64,000 nt of DNA, taken from [Actinomadura] parvosata subsp. kistnae (lineage in GTDB: Bacteria; Actinomycetota; Actinomycetes; Streptosporangiales; Streptosporangiaceae). Both the position numbers and the translations under genes were made by a program. Shown in pieces: positions 16,019 to 24,540 of the stretch (positions are counted from its first letter, which is position 1; every line of letters starts with the position of its first letter). The stretch spans positions 2,033,001 through 2,097,000 of the forward strand of contig NZ_OOHJ01000018.1 of assembly GCF_900323885.1 (NCBI RefSeq), given 5' to 3'. The notes beneath the pieces were generated by a model. The model was not told where the DNA came from and did no database searches. It worked only from the letters and a program-made list of their open reading frames with translations.

Positions 16019-16873
16019 TCAGGCCTTGACGGCGCCGGCGGTGAGCCCGCCGATGAACCGTCGCTGGAACAGGAGGAAGAGGAGGAGGACCGGCACGGAC
16101 CCGAGGATGCTCATCGCCATCATCTGGTTCCACTCGTAGGAGTGCTGGCCCATGAGCAGCTGGATGCCGATCGGCACGGTACGCATGTCGTCGGTACGGG
16201 TCAGCGAGAGCGCGAACAGGTACTCGTTCCACGAGATCATGAACGTGTACACGCCGACCGCGATCAGCCCAGGCACCGAGATCGGCACCAGGATCCGCCA
16301 CAGCGCGGTCCAGTTGGTGCCGCCGTCGACCTTGACGGACTCGTCCAGCTCCCGTGGCAGCGTGTTCAGGTACGCGGTGATCATGATGATCGCGTACGGC
16401 AGCGTGAACACCATGTGCGTGAGGATCAGGCCGGGATAGGTGTTGTACAGCCCGAGCCCCACGACGAGCCCGAAGTACGGGATGACGAGCGTGATCGGCG
16501 GCACCGCCTGCACGCTGACGATCACGGCGTTGATGGTCTTCTGGAACGGGAACGTGAAGCGGCTGAACGCGAACCCGGCCAGCAGGGCCACCAGCAGGGT
16601 CAGGATGGTCACCGCGAAGGCGACGACGTAGCTGTTGAGGAAGTACCGCAGCTGGGTGCCGTCGCCCAGGATCGCCCAGTACGCGTCGAACGAGAAACTC
16701 TCGGTGACGAGCTTCGGCGGATTCTGGAAGACCTCCCCGTTGCTCTTGAGCGAGGTGGACACCATCCACAGGACCGGCAGGAAGGCGAACAGCCCGCCGA
16801 TGACGAGCCCGGTGAGGACGCCGGCTTTGGCGAGGGTGCGGCGGGTCTTGACGGTGGTGGCCATGCGTCTCAC
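16019..16873 (-). CDS. carbohydrate ABC transporter permease (MalG type)
   Basis: 284 residues, six hydrophobic segments. The EAA loop LNTLPRELDESVKVDGGTNW followed by LWRILVPIS is typical of MalG-type (CUT1) permeases. The start is taken at GTG 16873, which overlaps the stop of the MalF-type gene (GTGA); ATG 16864 (MATTVKTRR) is a good alternative. Forms the membrane channel with the protein encoded at 16870-17811. No ATPase gene lies in this operon, so a shared MsiK-like ATPase elsewhere is expected, as is common in actinomycetes. Confidence 0.92.
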   Translation of the reverse strand: MRRMATTVKTRRTLAKAGVLTGLVIGGLFAFLPVLWMVSTSLKSNGEVFQNPPKLVTESFSFDAYWAILGDGTQLRYFLNSYVVAFAVTILTLLVALLAGFAFSRFTFPFQKTINAVIVSVQAVPPITLVIPYFGLVVGLGLYNTYPGLILTHMVFTLPYAIIMITAYLNTLPRELDESVKVDGGTNWTALWRILVPISVPGLIAVGVYTFMISWNEYLFALSLTRTDDMRTVPIGIQLLMGQHSYEWNQMMAMSILGSVPVLLLFLLFQRRFIGGLTAGAVKA

Positions 16874-17811
16874 CGCTCCCTTTGCTGGCGTACGTAGAAG
16901 AAGGCCAGGATCATCGTCAGCAGCAGCACGATGACGGCGGCGGCGGACGCGGTCGCGAACTCGTACTCGCTGAAGGCCTGCTTGTAGGTGTAGGTGCTGA
17001 GCATCTCGGTGGTGTTCAGCGGGCCGCCGCCGGTCGTCATCCAGATCAGGGCGAACTGCTGGGACGTCCAGATCAGGTCGAGCACCGCCATGCTGACGAT
17101 CACCGGCCGCAGCTGGGGCAGCGTCACGTGGACGAAGCGCTGGTACCAGTTCGTCCCGTCCATCGCGGCCGCTTCGTACAGGTTGCCGGGGATGCCCTGC
17201 AGCGCCGCGAGCAAGCTGATCATGAAGAACGGGTAGCCGGACCAGATGTTGACGAACGTGATCGCCCAGAGCGCCTTGTCCGGGTCGCCGAGCCAGTTCA
17301 CGCCCTCCTGGATGAGGCCCAGGGTCCGCAGCACGTAGTTGACCACGCCGGACGGGTCGAGCAGCAGCCGCCAGATGACGGCGATCACCGCGATCGTGAA
17401 CAGCCAGGGCAGGATGTAGACGATCCGGAAGACGGCCTTGGCGACCCCGCCCAGCAACGGGCTGTTGAGCATCATCGCGAAGGCCAGGCCGAGCACCAGG
17501 TGGGCCACGGTGCTGACCGAGATGAAGAGGGCGGTGTTCTTCAGCGCCGCCAGGAAGTCGGGGTCGGTGAGCACCTTGGTGTAGTTGGCGAACCCGGCGA
17601 ACACCGGGTTCGCCTCGACGATCACGTTGTCCCGGAACGAGTAGCTGATCACCATGACGATGGGGACCACCATCAGGACCACGATCAGGAGCACCGTCGG
17701 GGACAGATAGCCGTACGGGGTCAGGCGCCCGGCCAGGGTGGCGCGGGCCCGGCCGGGTGTGACCTGTCCCCCGGTGGGCGCCGCGGCCTTCGGCGCCGTC
17801 GTGGATGTCAT
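16870..17811 (-). CDS. carbohydrate ABC transporter permease (MalF type)
   Basis: 313 residues. A Pro/Ala-rich cytoplasmic start is followed by six membrane helices and the EAA motif GIPGNLYEAAAMDGTNWYQR, characteristic of CUT1 MalF-type permeases. ATG 17811 is preceded by AAGGAG at 6 bp. It is the second gene of the operon after the binding protein, and its stop overlaps the next start. Confidence 0.92.
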   Translation of the reverse strand: MTSTTAPKAAAPTGGQVTPGRARATLAGRLTPYGYLSPTVLLIVVLMVVPIVMVISYSFRDNVIVEANPVFAGFANYTKVLTDPDFLAALKNTALFISVSTVAHLVLGLAFAMMLNSPLLGGVAKAVFRIVYILPWLFTIAVIAVIWRLLLDPSGVVNYVLRTLGLIQEGVNWLGDPDKALWAITFVNIWSGYPFFMISLLAALQGIPGNLYEAAAMDGTNWYQRFVHVTLPQLRPVIVSMAVLDLIWTSQQFALIWMTTGGGPLNTTEMLSTYTYKQAFSEYEFATASAAAVIVLLLTMILAFFYVRQQRER

Positions 17812-17866
17812 CGCTTTCTCCTTGATCGCGCGCCGTGCCGGGTGACCGGCACGGCGCCTGGGCGGG

Positions 17867-19159
17867 CTACCCGATCACCGAGGACCAGGACTCCTGCGAC
17901 TTGGCCAGGGCGTCGTCGACGCTCGTCTTGCCGGTCAGCACGAGCTGGAGCTGCTCGGCGAAGCTGCGCATCAGGTCCTCGGACTTGGGCAGGCCGACGA
18001 ACTCGTTGGCCGGGTAGCCCTGCTGGTAGATGTCGAAAGCGGTCTTGAACAGCGGGTCACTGTCGCTGAAGTCGGGCTTGGCGTTCTTGTTGCCGGGGAA
18101 GCCGTTCGCGATCGTGCTCAGCTTCGCGTTGGTCTCCTTGCTGAGCAGGTAGGACACGAACTTGAACGCCTCGGCCTTGTGCTCGGTGGAGTCGGAGATG
18201 CCGATGCCCCACGACGCGTACGGGATGCCGCGCTTGCCGGTGTAGCCGTCCTCGGCGGGCAGGGCCGCCACCTCGAACTTCAGGTCCGGCTTGTTCTTCT
18301 TGATCAGGTTGATGTGCGCGAGCGAGTCGATCATCATGCCGACCTGGCCGTTGCTGAACTTCTCGACCTTGTCCTGCTCCTTCATGGTGAGCGAGCCGGG
18401 GGCGATGGCGCCCGCGTCGTTCAGGCTCTTCACGTACTCGACCACGCTCTTGACCTGCGGGCTGGTCAGGTTGGGCTTGCCGCCGGTCAGCATGCTGCCG
18501 CCGGAGGCCCAGAGCCAGGACATGACGTCGTTCTGGACGCCGTTGGGGACGGCGGTGTCGAGCGGGAGCACCCAGCCCTTCACGTCACCGCCGGTCGCGC
18601 TGATCTTCTTGGCCGCGTCGAGGAACTGGCTGCGCGTGGCGGGCACCTCGGCGACGCCGGCCTTGGTGAGCAGGTCCTTGTTGACGAAGAGCGGATAGAC
18701 GAAGTTGACCACCGGGATCATGTAGGTCTTGCCCTCGAGCTGCACCTGGCTGGCGAGCTGGCCGGCGTCGTACTTCGCGTCGGCCATCAGCTTGGACAGG
18801 TCGGTGATCGCGCCCTGCTTGGCGAAGTCGTTGACCCAGGCGCCGTCGAGGCCCACCACGTCGGGGAGGGTCTTCGACGCGGCGCCGGTGATCAGCTGCT
18901 GCTTCGTCGAGGCGTACGGCGCGCTCAGCAGCTTGATCTTGATGTTCGGGTTCTGTGCGGTGAAATCGTTGACGATCTTGTCGAACTCCCCGGCCGGGAG
19001 CTCGGCCCCCCACCACTGGGCGAACTCCAGGGTCACGGTGCCGTCGGAGGCGGTGTCGTCGCCCGAGCCGCCCGAGCCGCACGCCGCTGCCAACGCGACC
19101 GTCGTGGCCGCCGCCACCGTCCCCACCACTCGCCTCATCCGGGTTGCACGAACCGCCAT
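17867..19159 (-). CDS. sugar-binding lipoprotein of the ABC transporter
   Basis: 430 residues. The lipobox is LAAAC in VALAAACGSGGSGDD, so the protein is anchored outside the membrane. The fold is an extracellular solute-binding protein family 1, with LEFAQWWGAELPAGEFDKIV, a ligand-cleft region DVVGLDGAWVNDFAKQGAI and a C-terminal GKTSVDDALAKSQESW. AGAAGGAG lies 7 bp upstream of ATG 19159. First gene of the operon, divergent from the deoR-type gene. Sugar identity unknown. Confidence 0.93.
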   Translation of the reverse strand: MAVRATRMRRVVGTVAAATTVALAAACGSGGSGDDTASDGTVTLEFAQWWGAELPAGEFDKIVNDFTAQNPNIKIKLLSAPYASTKQQLITGAASKTLPDVVGLDGAWVNDFAKQGAITDLSKLMADAKYDAGQLASQVQLEGKTYMIPVVNFVYPLFVNKDLLTKAGVAEVPATRSQFLDAAKKISATGGDVKGWVLPLDTAVPNGVQNDVMSWLWASGGSMLTGGKPNLTSPQVKSVVEYVKSLNDAGAIAPGSLTMKEQDKVEKFSNGQVGMMIDSLAHINLIKKNKPDLKFEVAALPAEDGYTGKRGIPYASWGIGISDSTEHKAEAFKFVSYLLSKETNAKLSTIANGFPGNKNAKPDFSDSDPLFKTAFDIYQQGYPANEFVGLPKSEDLMRSFAEQLQLVLTGKTSVDDALAKSQESWSSVIG

Positions 19160-19456
19160 GACGGGCTCCTTCTATTTCGAGATCTTTCCGCCCTCTGCCG
19201 CGTTGGCCGTCACGTTAGCAGCGGGTTACGAATGTAAACAAGAGAAGAACCGCAGAAAGCTGCGAACTACGGCATACTCTGGTGCCATGAAGCAGGCATC
19301 GGCATCCCCTCGCCGCCCCCTGAGCTTTCGATATCCCCGCCGCCACCGGCCCTTCGGCAGCGCTGCTCGCTCTTGCGACTCTCATCGGCTCTGTGCCGGA
19401 CTATGCCCAACAGAGGCGTGTTTGTGGCATACTGCCGCACTGACAAGGGGGAATCA
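19160..19456. promoter_or_regulatory. divergent control region between the sugar operon and deoR-type gene
   Basis: 297 bp without a gene. Toward the operon there is a -10-like TACATT in TTGTTTACATTCG. An inverted repeat CGCAG-AAAG-CTGCG sits at 19251-19264, and GGCATACT occurs twice (near 19270 and 19432). These are candidate DeoR-family operator elements, by position and repetition only. For the regulator, AAGGGGGAATCA precedes GTG 19457. Confidence 0.4.
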
Positions 19457-20275
19457 GTGAGCGTTGGCAGGGACGAGCGGCAGCGCCACCTACCCGCCGG
19501 GCGCAAGGCTCAGCTGGCCGCGTACGTCGCGGAGTCCGGGCAGGTCACGGTCGGCGAGCTGGCCGAGCGCTTCGGCGTCTCCATCGACACCGTGCGCCGC
19601 GACCTCGACCAACTGGCCGCCGAGGGCATCCTCGTGCGCACGTACGGCGGCGCCGTCAGCCTCTCCACGGTCTCCCGCACCGACCGCGCCGTCGACCAGC
19701 GGCTCGCCGTGCAGGAGCAGGAGAAGGAGAAGATCGGGGCACTGGCCGCGACCCTGGTCAAGGACGGCTCGACCATCATGATCAACGGCGGGACGACCAC
19801 CCTCGCGCTCGCCCGCAGCCTCGGCCAGCACCGCGACCTCACGGTGGCCACGAACAACCTGCTGGTGCCGAGCGCGCTCCCGCCCACGGCCATCCGCGAC
19901 ATCTACGTCTTCGGCGGTGCGGTCCGCGCGCTCACCCTCGCCACGATCGGCCCGGTCAGCTTCCGCGCCAACACCGGCGCCGAGCTGGACGTCAGCTGCG
20001 ACCTGGCGCTGATCGGCGTCGGCGCGGTCGCCGCCGACGCCGGCTACACGACGAGCAACCTCGCCGAGGCCGCGATGATGCAGGAGATGATCTCGCGTGC
20101 GGCCCGCGTGGCGATCCTCGCCGACTCCTCCAAGTTCGGCCGCCGCCTGTTCGCCCAGGTGTCGGAGCTCGGCGCCGCCGACTATCTGATCACCGACACC
20201 GCACCGCCCGCCGACCTGCGGGCCGCGCTCAAGACGAGCGGCGTCGAGGTCCTCACCCCTGCGACCAGGCCCTAG
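19457..20275 (+). CDS. DeoR/GlpR-family transcriptional regulator
   Basis: 272 residues from GTG 19457 (GGGGGA 4 bp upstream). The N-terminal DeoR helix-turn-helix is visible as VTVGELAERFGVSIDTVRRD, followed by LVRTYGGAVSL, the classic DeoR junction. The C-terminal DeoRC sensor has IMINGGTTTLALARSL and ILADSSKFGRR, a sugar-phosphate-binding fold. It most likely represses the divergent sugar operon and responds to a phosphorylated sugar made by that pathway. Confidence 0.92.
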   Translation: MSVGRDERQRHLPAGRKAQLAAYVAESGQVTVGELAERFGVSIDTVRRDLDQLAAEGILVRTYGGAVSLSTVSRTDRAVDQRLAVQEQEKEKIGALAATLVKDGSTIMINGGTTTLALARSLGQHRDLTVATNNLLVPSALPPTAIRDIYVFGGAVRALTLATIGPVSFRANTGAELDVSCDLALIGVGAVAADAGYTTSNLAEAAMMQEMISRAARVAILADSSKFGRRLFAQVSELGAADYLITDTAPPADLRAALKTSGVEVLTPATRP

Positions 20276-20298
20276 GGCCGATCGCCGGCGAACGTCAC

Positions 20299-20907
20299 TC
20301 AGGACGATGGGGCCGGTCCGGTCAGGCAGTGCTGCACGAGCGGTCCGAACCAGCCGGCCAGTTCGTCGACGGACGATGACGCGATCGGTTCGACCCTGAC
20401 GATGTAGCGGGCCACGGTGAGGCCCAGGAGCTGGACGTTGACCATGCCGGCCCGGACTGTGGCGTCCGGCGTGCCGAGCAGTGCCGCCACCCGGCCGGTG
20501 ATCTCCCGGTCGATGTATTCGCGGATCAACGTCTCGGACTGGTCGTCGGCCCGGGCCGACCGGGTGAGCATGGCGAGCGGGGTGCGGCCCGACGCGTCGA
20601 TGCTCTCCACGAGTGTCCGGACGATGCGCTCGCCGATGCCGTCGAGGCCGCCGGCGAAGATCGATTCGATGGCCGGCGGGACCTGGGCGGACAGCTCGAC
20701 GGCGGCGGCGAACAGGCCCTGTTTGCTGCCGAAGAAGTAGAACACCATCGCCGGGTCGACTTCGGCTCGGGCGGCGACCGCGCGCACCGTGGTGCCGCCG
20801 TAGCCGTGCTCGCGGAACAGCGCGCGGGCCGCGTCGAGGATGCGCTGCTTGCTTTCCGCGCCCGTGCGCCAGCGGCCGGGACGAGCGGGGGAACTGTGCT
20901 CTGTCAT
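20299..20907 (-). CDS. TetR-family regulator of the adjacent monooxygenase
   Basis: 202 residues. The N-terminal TetR domain includes KQRILDAARALFREHGYGGT and TVRAVAARAEVDPAMVFYFF. The ligand domain is variable as usual. It is divergent from the FAD monooxygenase gene. A perfect 17-bp palindrome lies between the monooxygenase -10-like box and its start, so this protein is the likely repressor. Confidence 0.92.
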   Translation of the reverse strand: MTEHSSPARPGRWRTGAESKQRILDAARALFREHGYGGTTVRAVAARAEVDPAMVFYFFGSKQGLFAAAVELSAQVPPAIESIFAGGLDGIGERIVRTLVESIDASGRTPLAMLTRSARADDQSETLIREYIDREITGRVAALLGTPDATVRAGMVNVQLLGLTVARYIVRVEPIASSSVDELAGWFGPLVQHCLTGPAPSS

Positions 20908-20977
20908 GACCGGGCCAGTCTATCGGAGCTTTCTTCATCGCTGGTGGACTTTCAGGTCCGGGCGCCGATAGCTTGAA

Positions 20978-20994
20978 CTTCATCAGTGATGAAG
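20978..20994 (+). promoter_or_regulatory. TetR operator (17-bp perfect palindrome) before the monooxygenase gene
   Basis: CTTCATCA-G-TGATGAAG, perfectly symmetric, 12 bp before ATG 21006. A -10-like TAGCTT sits just upstream with a TGGACT -35-like box 18 bp earlier, so the palindrome covers the transcription start. A half-like CTTCATCGCTGG occurs near the tetR start. Confidence 0.75.
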
Positions 20995-21005
20995 AAAGGG
21001 CTGCG

Positions 21006-22151
21006 ATGAAGGTGATCGTGATTGGCGCCGGTCTGGGCGGGCTCACGCTGGCGCAGGGCTTACGCTGGTCCGGAATCGACGTCGTCGTGTACGAGCGGGA
21101 CGACGCAGAGGGCCGCGCGCAGGGTGTCAGCCTGCACGTCGACGATCGAGGCGCCGAGGCGTTGCGCGCGTGCCTGCCTCCGGCGCACGCCGCGATGGCC
21201 GAGGCCACGATGGGCGGGCCGCGCGAGCGGACGCTGACGTTGTCCGACGTGGACGGCACGCTCACCGTCGTGGGTACTCAACCGGCCACCGGCGTGGGGA
21301 ATCTGCCGCGCCCGGGGCGGCAGGCTCATCGCCCGCTGCTGCGTGCGGTGCTGCTGGCGGGGCTGGCGGACGTGGTCCGGTTCGGAACGGAGTTCACGCG
21401 GTTCGAGCAGCGGGCCGACGGCACCGTCCAGGTGTGGTTCGCCGGCGGCGGCACGGACACGGCGGACGTGCTGGTCGGCGCGGACGGCATCGGCTCGGCG
21501 GTCCGCCGTCAGCACCTGCCGCACGCGCGGGTGGTCGATTCGGGACGGCGCATGCTCATGGGCGCGACCGCGTTGCGGACGATCGCCGATACCGGGCTGC
21601 CCGAGCTGATCGGCCACAGCCCCGCCCGCGTTCAGGTGGGCGGCACGATGATGGCGCTGGGCGTGCTGCGGTTCACCGAGCCGCCGGTGGCCGCGCGGCA
21701 GCGGTGGCTGCCCGCCTTGCCCCTCGACGCGGTCGCCACGGCCGAGGACTACACGATGTGGGCTCTGCCGATCACGCGGGAGCAGCTCGGCCAGGCCGCG
21801 TCACCGGCCGCGCGGTGGCGCCTGGCCAAGGAGCTGGGCGGGCACCTGCCCGCGGCCCTGCGGCGGGTCGTCACCGAGGCGTGGCCGGACCTCACGGTCG
21901 CCCTGCGCATCGGGACGATCCCGCCCGTACCCGCCTGGCCCGCCGGCCCGGTGACGGTCATCGGCGACGCCATCCACCTGGCCCCAGGGTTCGGCGGCAA
22001 CCTGGCGATGCAGGACGCGCGCCGCCTCTGCGCGGCTCTGGTCGAGGCGTATCACGGCCGGCTGGACCTGATCGACGCGATCGGCGCCTATGAGGACACG
22101 ATGCGCCGCGACGGCTTCCCCGCGCCCGCCGCGGCGAAGGCGGGCACATGA
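21006..22151 (+). CDS. FAD-dependent aromatic-type monooxygenase
   Basis: 381 residues. The Rossmann nucleotide motif is VIVIGAGLGGLTLAQGL, followed by the acidic strand end VVVYERDD. The second FAD contact VLVGADGIGSAVRR (DG motif) and the GD motif VTVIGDAIHLAPGFGGN are all present, so this is a group A flavoprotein monooxygenase. The start is ATG 21006 with AAAGGG upstream; an in-frame ATG at 20973 would run through the operator. The substrate is unknown; TetR control suggests an inducible xenobiotic or antibiotic-modifying role. Confidence 0.92.
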   Translation: MKVIVIGAGLGGLTLAQGLRWSGIDVVVYERDDAEGRAQGVSLHVDDRGAEALRACLPPAHAAMAEATMGGPRERTLTLSDVDGTLTVVGTQPATGVGNLPRPGRQAHRPLLRAVLLAGLADVVRFGTEFTRFEQRADGTVQVWFAGGGTDTADVLVGADGIGSAVRRQHLPHARVVDSGRRMLMGATALRTIADTGLPELIGHSPARVQVGGTMMALGVLRFTEPPVAARQRWLPALPLDAVATAEDYTMWALPITREQLGQAASPAARWRLAKELGGHLPAALRRVVTEAWPDLTVALRIGTIPPVPAWPAGPVTVIGDAIHLAPGFGGNLAMQDARRLCAALVEAYHGRLDLIDAIGAYEDTMRRDGFPAPAAAKAGT

Positions 22152-22789
22152 GCCTCGACGTGCTGACCCAGAAGTCGTTGTCCTGGTTCGCCGCGATGGG
22201 CGGCTGGCGCACGGTCGCCGAAGGAGCCGCGTCCCGGGTGTTGTTCCTGGTCGCCTACCTGGTGACTGGTCAGGTGTCGACGTCCGCGCTGGTGGCGGTC
22301 GGCGGTGTGGCGGTGTTCGCCGTGGCTCGGGTGCTCGCCGGCAGGAAGTACTGGCAGGCAGCGGTCGGGCTGGTCGTCGTGGGGGTCTCCGCGTCGCTGG
22401 CCGGGAGCACCGGGCACGCGGCCGACTTCTACCTTCCGACCGTGCTCATGCAGGCGGCCGGGGGTGCGGTGTTCCTCGCGTCCATTCTCGTGCGGTGGCC
22501 CGTGATCGGCCTGGCGGTGGGGGCAGCACGCGCCGAACGGTTCGGCTGGCGGCGAGACCCGGCACGGCGACGGCGTTACCAGCTGTGCACGGCGGTCTTC
22601 GTGGCGAAGTACGGCATCGCCACCATCGTGCTGCTGCCTCTGTACCTGACCGGGAAGGTGACTCCGCTCGGCATCGCCGCCGTACTGCTGGGCGGTGCGC
22701 CCGCGATGGGCGTCTGCGTCTATCTGTGCTGGCGGATCCTGCGGGCTCGAGCAGACCCGGCTCCGGCGGCCATCGGACAGAACCGATGA
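22148..22789 (+). CDS. DUF3159-like membrane protein
   Basis: 213 residues with about six hydrophobic segments; GGWRTVAEGAASRVLFLVAY and VTPLGIAAVLLGGAPAMGVC match the look of DUF3159 proteins. The start overlaps the monooxygenase stop by 4 bp (ATGA), so the two genes are co-transcribed. Function unknown; transport or membrane support for the monooxygenase substrate is a guess. Confidence 0.6.
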   Translation: MSLDVLTQKSLSWFAAMGGWRTVAEGAASRVLFLVAYLVTGQVSTSALVAVGGVAVFAVARVLAGRKYWQAAVGLVVVGVSASLAGSTGHAADFYLPTVLMQAAGGAVFLASILVRWPVIGLAVGAARAERFGWRRDPARRRRYQLCTAVFVAKYGIATIVLLPLYLTGKVTPLGIAAVLLGGAPAMGVCVYLCWRILRARADPAPAAIGQNR

Positions 22790-22889
22790 GAGTGCTCCCT
22801 CGTCGGCGGCTCGTCGTTCGGGCCGTGGGCGGGCGCGGTGTGGCCTGGTCAGCGCAGTCGAGACCAGGCCGCAGGGGCGCTGTCGGCCG

Positions 22890-23276
22890 CTAGGTTCCGG
22901 CGGTGCGCTCGCGTTCGTAGGCGGCGTTGATCCGCAGCGCCTCGGCGAGCTGGTCTTCCAGGATGATGATCCGGCAGGCGGCTTCCACGGGAGTGCCCTG
23001 ATCGACGAGCTCCCTGGCCCGCGCGGCCAGCCGCAACTGGTAGCGGGAGTAGCGGCGGTGGCCGCCGCTGGAGCGTTTCGGCTCGATCAGGCCCGCGGCG
23101 CCCAGAGCCCGCAGGAACGTGGGGGTGACGCCGAGCATCTCGGCGGCCGCGCCCATGCTGTAGGCGGGGTAGTCCTCATCGTCGAACCGGTCTTCGGCCG
23201 TGCGTTCGGCCGTCGTTTCCGTAATCCTGCCGGGAGCCGGTGCGTGACTCTCGGCAACCGAGCGGCGTTGATCCAT
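22890..23276 (-). CDS. MerR-type DNA-binding protein
   Basis: 128 residues from ATG 23276 (AGAAGGGA 4 bp upstream). The MerR winged helix is clear: YPAYSMGAAAEMLGVTPTFL, LRALGAAGLIEPKRSSGGHR and RYSRYQLRLAARARELVDQG. A C-terminal helix IIILEDQLAEALRINAAY probably dimerises. No metal-binding cysteines or ligand domain are seen. A strong hairpin lies about 27 bp upstream of the start. Target unknown. Confidence 0.88.
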   Translation of the reverse strand: MDQRRSVAESHAPAPGRITETTAERTAEDRFDDEDYPAYSMGAAAEMLGVTPTFLRALGAAGLIEPKRSSGGHRRYSRYQLRLAARARELVDQGTPVEAACRIIILEDQLAEALRINAAYERERTAGT

Positions 23277-23302
23277 ACATTCCCTTCTCATCACGCGAAC
23301 AG

Positions 23303-23333
23303 GGGGCCCCGGCGCCTGTTGCGCCGGGGCCCC
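23303..23333 (-). promoter_or_regulatory. very strong hairpin in the leader of the MerR-type gene
   Basis: GGGGCCCCGGCGC / GCGCCGGGGCCCC, a perfect 13-bp stem around loop CTGTT. It lies 27 bp before ATG 23276 and has no U-run on either strand. It could be a terminator isolating upstream transcription, or a structure that represses translation of the MerR-type gene. Confidence 0.55.
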
Positions 23334-23825
23334 GAAAGAGTTCAACACCATCTACCGGCCGTCCGGCCGGCTTACTGTTGTGCGCATCCACCGCATAGAG
23401 CGGCGGCGATGCGCGGATCGCGGATGCGTGACCGTAGACCACCTACCAATCCCGTGGAACTGCGGTACCCGTGCGGCGCAACTTCAGCCGGCAACGGGCG
23501 ATCCCGATGGCGTCTACACTCCCTTCCTCTTCTTTCTCTTTCGGACCACTTGCCAACTTCGTCTTCGGCAGCGCGTCCACGATCAGGGCCCCTACCTACT
23601 GCGCTGGCCCGTCACGTCCGACCTTCTGCCGTCAACCTCTGACTTCGTGTTGCTGCGGGCAGTTCGTCATGATGCCAGGAACTACTTTCGCTGCCCGATG
23701 GATCCGTTTCTTGCTATGTCAGAAACCATAGTACGCGCAGTGGCGAATGTCTACCACCGCCGATACAGATTTTCGGATCCAGGCATGGCAAGCTTCCTGC
23801 CCGCCCCGCCTGAGGCCGGACATGG
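23334..23825. other. gene-free stretch, lower GC
   Basis: About 490 bp with no frame showing a recognisable protein. GC is clearly lower than the surroundings, with T-rich patches near 23520-23720. It probably holds the promoter of the MerR-type gene and otherwise nothing I can name. Confidence 0.5.
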
Positions 23826-23862
23826 AACGGGCCCGCACCCCATGATGGGGTGCGGGCCCGTT
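23826..23862 (-). terminator. terminator of cspA copy 2
   Basis: AACGGGCCCGCACCCCA / TGGGGTGCGGGCCCGTT, a perfect 17-bp stem with loop TGA, placed 13 bp after the cspA stop codon (23876). One of the best intrinsic hairpins in the window. Confidence 0.88.
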
Positions 23863-23875
23863 CGGCCGCGTCAGG

Positions 23876-24082
23876 TCAGGCGGCCACGATGTTCTCCGCC
23901 TGCGGGCCCTTCTGGCCCTGGACGACGTTGAAGGACACCTTCTGGCCATCGTGCAGCTCACGGTAGCCGCCGTTGGCGACGATGTTGGAGTAGTGCGCGA
24001 AGACGTCGGCGCCGCCGCCGTCCTGCTCGATGAAGCCGAAGCCCTTTTCGGAGTTGAACCACTTCACGGTTCCGGATGCCAT
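23876..24082 (-). CDS. cold-shock protein (CspA family), copy 2
   Basis: 68 residues: MASGTVKWFNSEKGFGFIEQ, with RNP1 KGFGFI and RNP2-like DVFAHYSNI, ending QGQKGPQAENIVAA. It is nearly identical to copy 1 at 7832-8038 but lies outside the island and has no helicase neighbour. ATG 24082 follows AAGGAGATCGCC. It has its own terminator and the conserved structured leader. Confidence 0.96.
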   Translation of the reverse strand: MASGTVKWFNSEKGFGFIEQDGGGADVFAHYSNIVANGGYRELHDGQKVSFNVVQGQKGPQAENIVAA

Positions 24083-24290
24083 GGCGATCTCCTTCAGAGA
24101 TTGGGGAGTCACGCGATCCGCACTGTGCGGATCGCGGTGTCGCCGCGATGAAGCCCACCCGGAGATGACCGGAAACAAAAAACGCACCTGGAGAATCGTC
24201 TGCCAGGTGCGCACAAGTCTTATGGGTACAACAACTGCAACATCCGCAAGCCTACCACAGTTTGGCGGAGCAGTGTCCAGGCCCCACGTG
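24083..24290 (-). promoter_or_regulatory. promoter and structured 5' leader of cspA copy 2
   Basis: A -10 element TAGGCT (24249-24254, minus strand) has a TGGACA -35-like box 19 bp upstream. The ~160-nt leader then carries GTTGCAGTTGT, GTACCCATAA and GACTTGTG, followed by the hairpin GCACCTGG/CCAGGTGC (24203-24210 with 24184-24191) with a U6 run, and CCGGTCATCTCCGG. Block order and spacing match the leader of copy 1, and the closing stem pair shows a compensatory change. Confidence 0.75.
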
Positions 24291-24540
24291 GAGCCCGGGG
24301 CTCGGACCGGTCTGCGGCCGTACGCGCTCGATCCCGACGCGGCCGCCCGCCGGTGGAAGGTGTCCTTGCGGACGCTCGGGCGGCGACTCCCCCGGACGGC
24401 CTCTGACCTGCGCGTACACGTGTAAGAGCAGCACGCCGGACAGGCTGACAACACCGTTCGCCTTGCGGACACCTGAGCGGACCGCGACGTTGGTCCTCGT
24501 CGCTCAGGTCTCGACACCCCACCCCGCACCAGGAGCCACT

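Noticed and set aside
14642..16897. Very long plus-strand open frame (over 700 codons) across the aldolase and permease genes
   Set aside because: It is the antisense of well-supported genes; its Asp/Val/Gly/Arg-rich make-up is typical of a high-GC shadow frame and no domain is visible.
23334..23825. Small genes in the gap before cspA copy 2
   Set aside because: Several short frames exist, but none has an RBS, a domain or high-GC codon use.
24291..24540. c-di-AMP (ydaO-type) or other riboswitch ahead of the wall-enzyme genes
   Set aside because: There is a modest nested hairpin near 24471-24508, but none of the conserved riboswitch core sequence I know could be found.
24262..24540. Longer N-terminus for the M15-like enzyme
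   Set aside because: The signal peptide and a good RBS both fit the start at 24541; the upstream extension overlaps the csp promoter.
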